Source: Bacteroidetes bacterium UBA2475 (lineage in GTDB: Bacteria > Bacteroidota > Bacteroidia > B-17B0 > Aurantibacillaceae). Taken from it: a DNA stretch of 64,000 nucleotides. Shown in pieces: positions 61,432 through 64,000 of the stretch; the first letter of the stretch is position 1, and each line of letters opens with the position of its first letter. The DNA lies in contig DDPF01000005.1 in NCBI GenBank assembly GCA_002342065.1, forward strand, positions 62,001 through 126,000, written 5' to 3'. The position numbers and the translations under genes were made by a program. Below the pieces are notes generated by a model, which worked only from the letters and a program-made list of their open reading frames with translations, did not search any database and was not told the origin of the DNA.

Positions 61432-62778
61432 ATGTCTTTTGCTAATAAAACAGTGGCTTTTCACACCCTAGGTTGTAAACTGAATTTTTCAGAAACATCC
61501 ACTATTGCCCGTTTATTCCAGGAAAAAGGTTTTATAAAAAAAGATTTTTCTGAAGCCGCAGATGTTTATGTTATCAATACCTGTTCGGTTACTGAAAATG
61601 CAGATAAAGAATGTAAATCAATAGTAAAGAATGCACTATCAAAAAACCCCGAAGCTTTTGTTGCTGTTGTTGGTTGTTATGCGCAATTAAAACCCGAAGA
61701 GATCTCGAAGATCGAAGGTGTAGATGTTGTTTTAGGTGCTACTGAAAAATTTAAATTATTGAACTATATTAATTTCTCAGGTAAAAGCACGCATACGGAA
61801 ATTCATAACTGTGAAATTTCGGAAGCTGATTTTTTTGTTGATGCATATAGCGTTGGAGACAGGACCCGTTCATTTTTAAAAGTGCAGGATGGTTGCGATT
61901 ACTCTTGCACCTTTTGTACTATACCTTTAGCAAGGGGGAAGAGCAGGAGTGATACTATCGAAAACGTAATTGCAAACGCTAATAAAATTGCAGCTAGCGG
62001 TGTTAAAGAAATTGTTTTAACAGGTGTGAATATTGGTGATTTTGGTTACGGACAAAACATTGATGGTGATATAAAAAAGCGCAAAGAGTATACTTTTCTT
62101 GATCTGGTGAAAGAGTTAGACGCGGTAAAAGGTATTGAGCGTTTTCGTATTTCTTCGATAGAACCAAATTTATTAAAAGACGAAATAATTGAATTCGTTT
62201 CTACTTCAAATTTATTTGTACCACATTTTCATATCCCTTTGCAAAGCGGCAGTAATGCTGTTTTAAAGCGTATGAAACGCCGTTACCAACGTGAATTATA
62301 TTCTGACAGAGTTGCAAAAATAAAAAGTTTAATGCCCGATTGTTGTATTGGTGTTGATGTGATAGTAGGTTTTCCCGGCGAGACAGAAGAAGAATTTTTA
62401 GAGACCTATAATTTTATCAATGCACTTGATGTTTCTTACTTACACGTTTTTACGTATAGCGAGCGCGATAATACAGAAGCAATTTTAATGGAAAACCCTG
62501 TGCCTATAGCTGAGCGTAAACGCAGAAATAAAATGTTACGCATACTATCTGCTAAAAAATTACGCGCTTTTTACGAAAAACAAAAAGGCAAAGCGCTAAG
62601 TGTTATTTTTGAACACGAAAATAAAAATGGTTTTATGTTTGGCTTTACACAAAACTACGTTAAAGTAAAATATCCATTTGATAGCGAACTTTGTAATATT
62701 CCTCTAAACATTACTGTTGGTGACTTTGATGAGGATGGTAATATGAGTTGTGCTTTAAACGAAAATATCCTGGCTTAA
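61432..62778 (+). CDS. mtaB: tRNA t6A37 methylthiotransferase MtaB
   Basis: A 448-residue radical-SAM enzyme that adds a methylthio group to t6A37 in tRNAs reading ANN codons. The N-terminal UPF0004 domain has Cys15, Cys51 and Cys82 for one cluster (HTLGCKLNFSE, NTCSVTENAD, VVGCYAQLKP). The radical-SAM motif is Cys155-x3-Cys159-x2-Cys162 (QDGCDYSCTFCTIPLARG). IPLQSGSNAVLKRMKRRY and a C-terminal TRAM-like part follow. The length and motifs fit MtaB rather than MiaB or RimO. Confidence 0.93.
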   Translation: MSFANKTVAFHTLGCKLNFSETSTIARLFQEKGFIKKDFSEAADVYVINTCSVTENADKECKSIVKNALSKNPEAFVAVVGCYAQLKPEEISKIEGVDVVLGATEKFKLLNYINFSGKSTHTEIHNCEISEADFFVDAYSVGDRTRSFLKVQDGCDYSCTFCTIPLARGKSRSDTIENVIANANKIAASGVKEIVLTGVNIGDFGYGQNIDGDIKKRKEYTFLDLVKELDAVKGIERFRISSIEPNLLKDEIIEFVSTSNLFVPHFHIPLQSGSNAVLKRMKRRYQRELYSDRVAKIKSLMPDCCIGVDVIVGFPGETEEEFLETYNFINALDVSYLHVFTYSERDNTEAILMENPVPIAERKRRNKMLRILSAKKLRAFYEKQKGKALSVIFEHENKNGFMFGFTQNYVKVKYPFDSELCNIPLNITVGDFDEDGNMSCALNENILA

Positions 62779-62781
62779 AAT

Positions 62782-62922
62782 TTAACCACATAGAAACATA
62801 GTTTCTTTATTTACTAAAGACTTAAAAATTAGTTCACATAGAAGTTGAAGCATAGCTTCAAACTATGTTGCCTTATTAAATAATGCTGAGAAACTTTAGA
62901 CTATGTGTCTATGTGGTTTAAA
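62782..62922. repeat. AACCAC-type intergenic inverted repeat, third copy
   Basis: It begins TTAACCACATAGAAACATAG and ends CTATGTGTCTATGTGGTTTA. Inside are further pieces (AACTATG, CATAGAAG, CATAGCTTC). It fills the gap between convergent mtaB and the M48 gene and could fold into a long imperfect hairpin. Confidence 0.55.
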
Positions 62923-62930
62923 AATTTAAA

Positions 62931-63728
62931 CTATTGTGGCTTATAATATTTCTTAGCTTCAGGCATAAAAGCTTTCAGATCTTTTATCCTTGTTTCATCA
63001 CTAGGGTGAGTACTTAAAAATTCAGGTGGTTTTTGTCCGCCGCCTTGCGACATTCTTGTCCAGAAACCTACGGCAACTTCCGGATTATATCCTCCCATTG
63101 CTGCAAAGATCAATCCCATTTTATCTGCTTCTGTCTCATGACTTCTACTATATTTTAATGTACCCAATGTTGAAGCAATACCAAACGATTGCATAAATAA
63201 TTGTTGTGTAAGCTGTGGTTTTTGTGAAAGTGCTACAGATAATACAGCACCTCCGGTTTGAACCAAAATACCCTGGCTCATACGTTGGTTACCGTGACGC
63301 GCGACAGCATGGGCAATTTCATGCCCCATAACAACAGCAAGTGCCTCTTCGGTTTGTGTTACAGGCAAAATACCTGTATAAACAACTACCTTACCACCGG
63401 GCATACACCAGGCATTAACACTATTGTCATTAACTACATTAAAGCTCCAGTTAAAACCTTGTAATTCTTTTGATAGACCTTTATCAGCATAAAACTTCTC
63501 TACTGCTTTTTGAATTCTTAAACCGCTGCGTTTCACCATTTGCACACGTTCATCAGAATCAGGCAGAGGAGGGTTGGCAGCCAGGAATTTATCGTATTCT
63601 GTAAAACTCATAGCCATCATTTCACTTTCGGGCACAAGTGTTAGTGAACGTTTACCTGTTACGGCATTTTTATGGCAGGAAGTTAAAATGGAAGAGGCAA
63701 TAAGAGCAGAAATAATTATTTTCTTCAT
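62931..63728 (-). CDS. M48 family metalloprotease lipoprotein
   Basis: A 265-residue protein from ATG 63728. The lipobox LTSC (Cys18) follows a hydrophobic signal, so it is a lipoprotein. The peptidase core has His136-Glu137-Ile-Ala-His140 (VMGHEIAHAVARHGNQRMSQ) and the downstream zinc-ligand Glu in SRSHETEADKMGLIFAAMGGY. It resembles the BepA/LoiP group that checks outer-membrane protein assembly. The STHPSDETRIKDL ending is typical. Confidence 0.92.
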   Translation of the reverse strand: MKKIIISALIASSILTSCHKNAVTGKRSLTLVPESEMMAMSFTEYDKFLAANPPLPDSDERVQMVKRSGLRIQKAVEKFYADKGLSKELQGFNWSFNVVNDNSVNAWCMPGGKVVVYTGILPVTQTEEALAVVMGHEIAHAVARHGNQRMSQGILVQTGGAVLSVALSQKPQLTQQLFMQSFGIASTLGTLKYSRSHETEADKMGLIFAAMGGYNPEVAVGFWTRMSQGGGQKPPEFLSTHPSDETRIKDLKAFMPEAKKYYKPQ

Positions 63729-63789
63729 AAAATTAATTTTATATAACATGTTTAAACATGCAATTTTGATACCAGTAAGCTTTGTGATC

Positions 63790-64000
63790 TTAGCTCTCTA
63801 TTTTTGCAGAGAGCCCTCTTTCTAATAAGGCTTCGCAGAGAGGTTTCAATTTTTTGAAAGTGCCGTTCTTTACAACACATTTACCCGTATAGTGCACAAG
63901 GTAAGTACATTGTTCGGCTTGCAATACATCATGTTCGCATACTTTGATTAACGATTCTGTCACAAATTCAAATGTGTTCACATCATCATTATAAAGTAAC
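63790..64000 (-). CDS. clpS: ATP-dependent Clp protease adaptor ClpS (5' partial)
   Basis: The C-terminal 69 residues of a ClpS adaptor run off the right edge; the GTG at 63981 is an internal valine. The first visible residues, LLYNDDVNTFEFV, are the conserved N-degron-binding segment. CEHDVLQAEQCTYLVHYTGK and CEALLERGLSAKIE complete the fold. ClpS hands N-end-rule substrates to ClpA. The start and extreme N-terminus are outside the window. Confidence 0.88.
   Translation of the reverse strand, partial: LLYNDDVNTFEFVTESLIKVCEHDVLQAEQCTYLVHYTGKCVVKNGTFKKLKPLCEALLERGLSAKIES

Noticed and set aside
61336..61464. 43-residue N-terminal extension of PurB
   Set aside because: Family proteins start at the MELTSLTAISPIDGRY-type sequence; the extension overlaps the divergent mtaB start and its promoter.

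Overview
This AT-rich window is bacterial chromosome from the phylum Bacteroidota, most likely a free-living Flavobacteriales/Sphingobacteriales relative. Four things in the sequence point there: secreted proteins ending in type IX secretion (T9SS) sorting domains of both type A and type B; a PorP/SprF protein next to an OmpA-like protein; SpoIIE/PP2C phosphatases joined to propeller or TPR sensor parts; and promoters of the Bacteroidota form TTG-N18-20-TAnnTTTG. No phage, plasmid, CRISPR array or rRNA operon is visible. The only mobile element is a REP-associated transposase (RAYT) at 52.5-53.1 kb.

Layout. 0-7.2 kb: tail of a two-component-like PP2C phosphatase, a GT-C membrane glycosyltransferase, a TIGR02757 protein, an MFS exporter, radC, wecB and an outer-membrane barrel candidate. 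7.2-17.4 kb (mostly minus): pnp, rpsO, a T9SS-secreted Ig-like protein with a decayed relative beside it, a transaldolase, an HI0933-type flavoprotein and an RND/MMPL exporter. 17.4-25.3 kb (plus): pruA, a TPR-PP2C sensor, a secreted M43 metalloprotease, a SirB1-like transglutaminase-fold protein and a small Lys/Thr-rich secreted protein. 25.3-37 kb: DUF151 nuclease, etfAB, a small XRE regulator, a CBS/CorC protein, a class-III aminotransferase, YceI, an SPFH-GYF2 protein, tadA, argS and an EI24 protein. 37-45.8 kb: an AraC regulator, DUF983, an orphan Pycsar-type membrane effector, a 1593-residue T9SS type-B protein with higher-order Ig repeats, a START-like domain with a histone-H1-like tail, tRNA-Met and rpe. 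45.8-55.2 kb: a divergent surface module with a catalytically dead M43-like secreted protein, a 1520-residue PKD protein with type-B CTD, PorP/SprF, the RAYT insertion and a PorE-like OmpA protein. 55.2-64 kb: conserved chromosomal genes including parAB, purB, mtaB, an M48 lipoprotein and the end of clpS.

The most coherent functional group is the cell-surface one. Three of the large secreted proteins would leave by T9SS, and the PorP/SprF plus OmpA-like pair probably anchors the type-B proteins. The signalling side is two PP2C phosphatases with near-identical catalytic ends and different sensors. The most unusual observations are two genes whose expected ATG reads ATC, the pseudo-protease facing the giant PKD gene, the ABC-ABC-ABC repeat expansion, the orphan Pycsar effector, the H1-like START fusion and a leftover T9SS C-terminus downstream of rpsO. 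All family names come from recognising motifs by eye; no database search was run.
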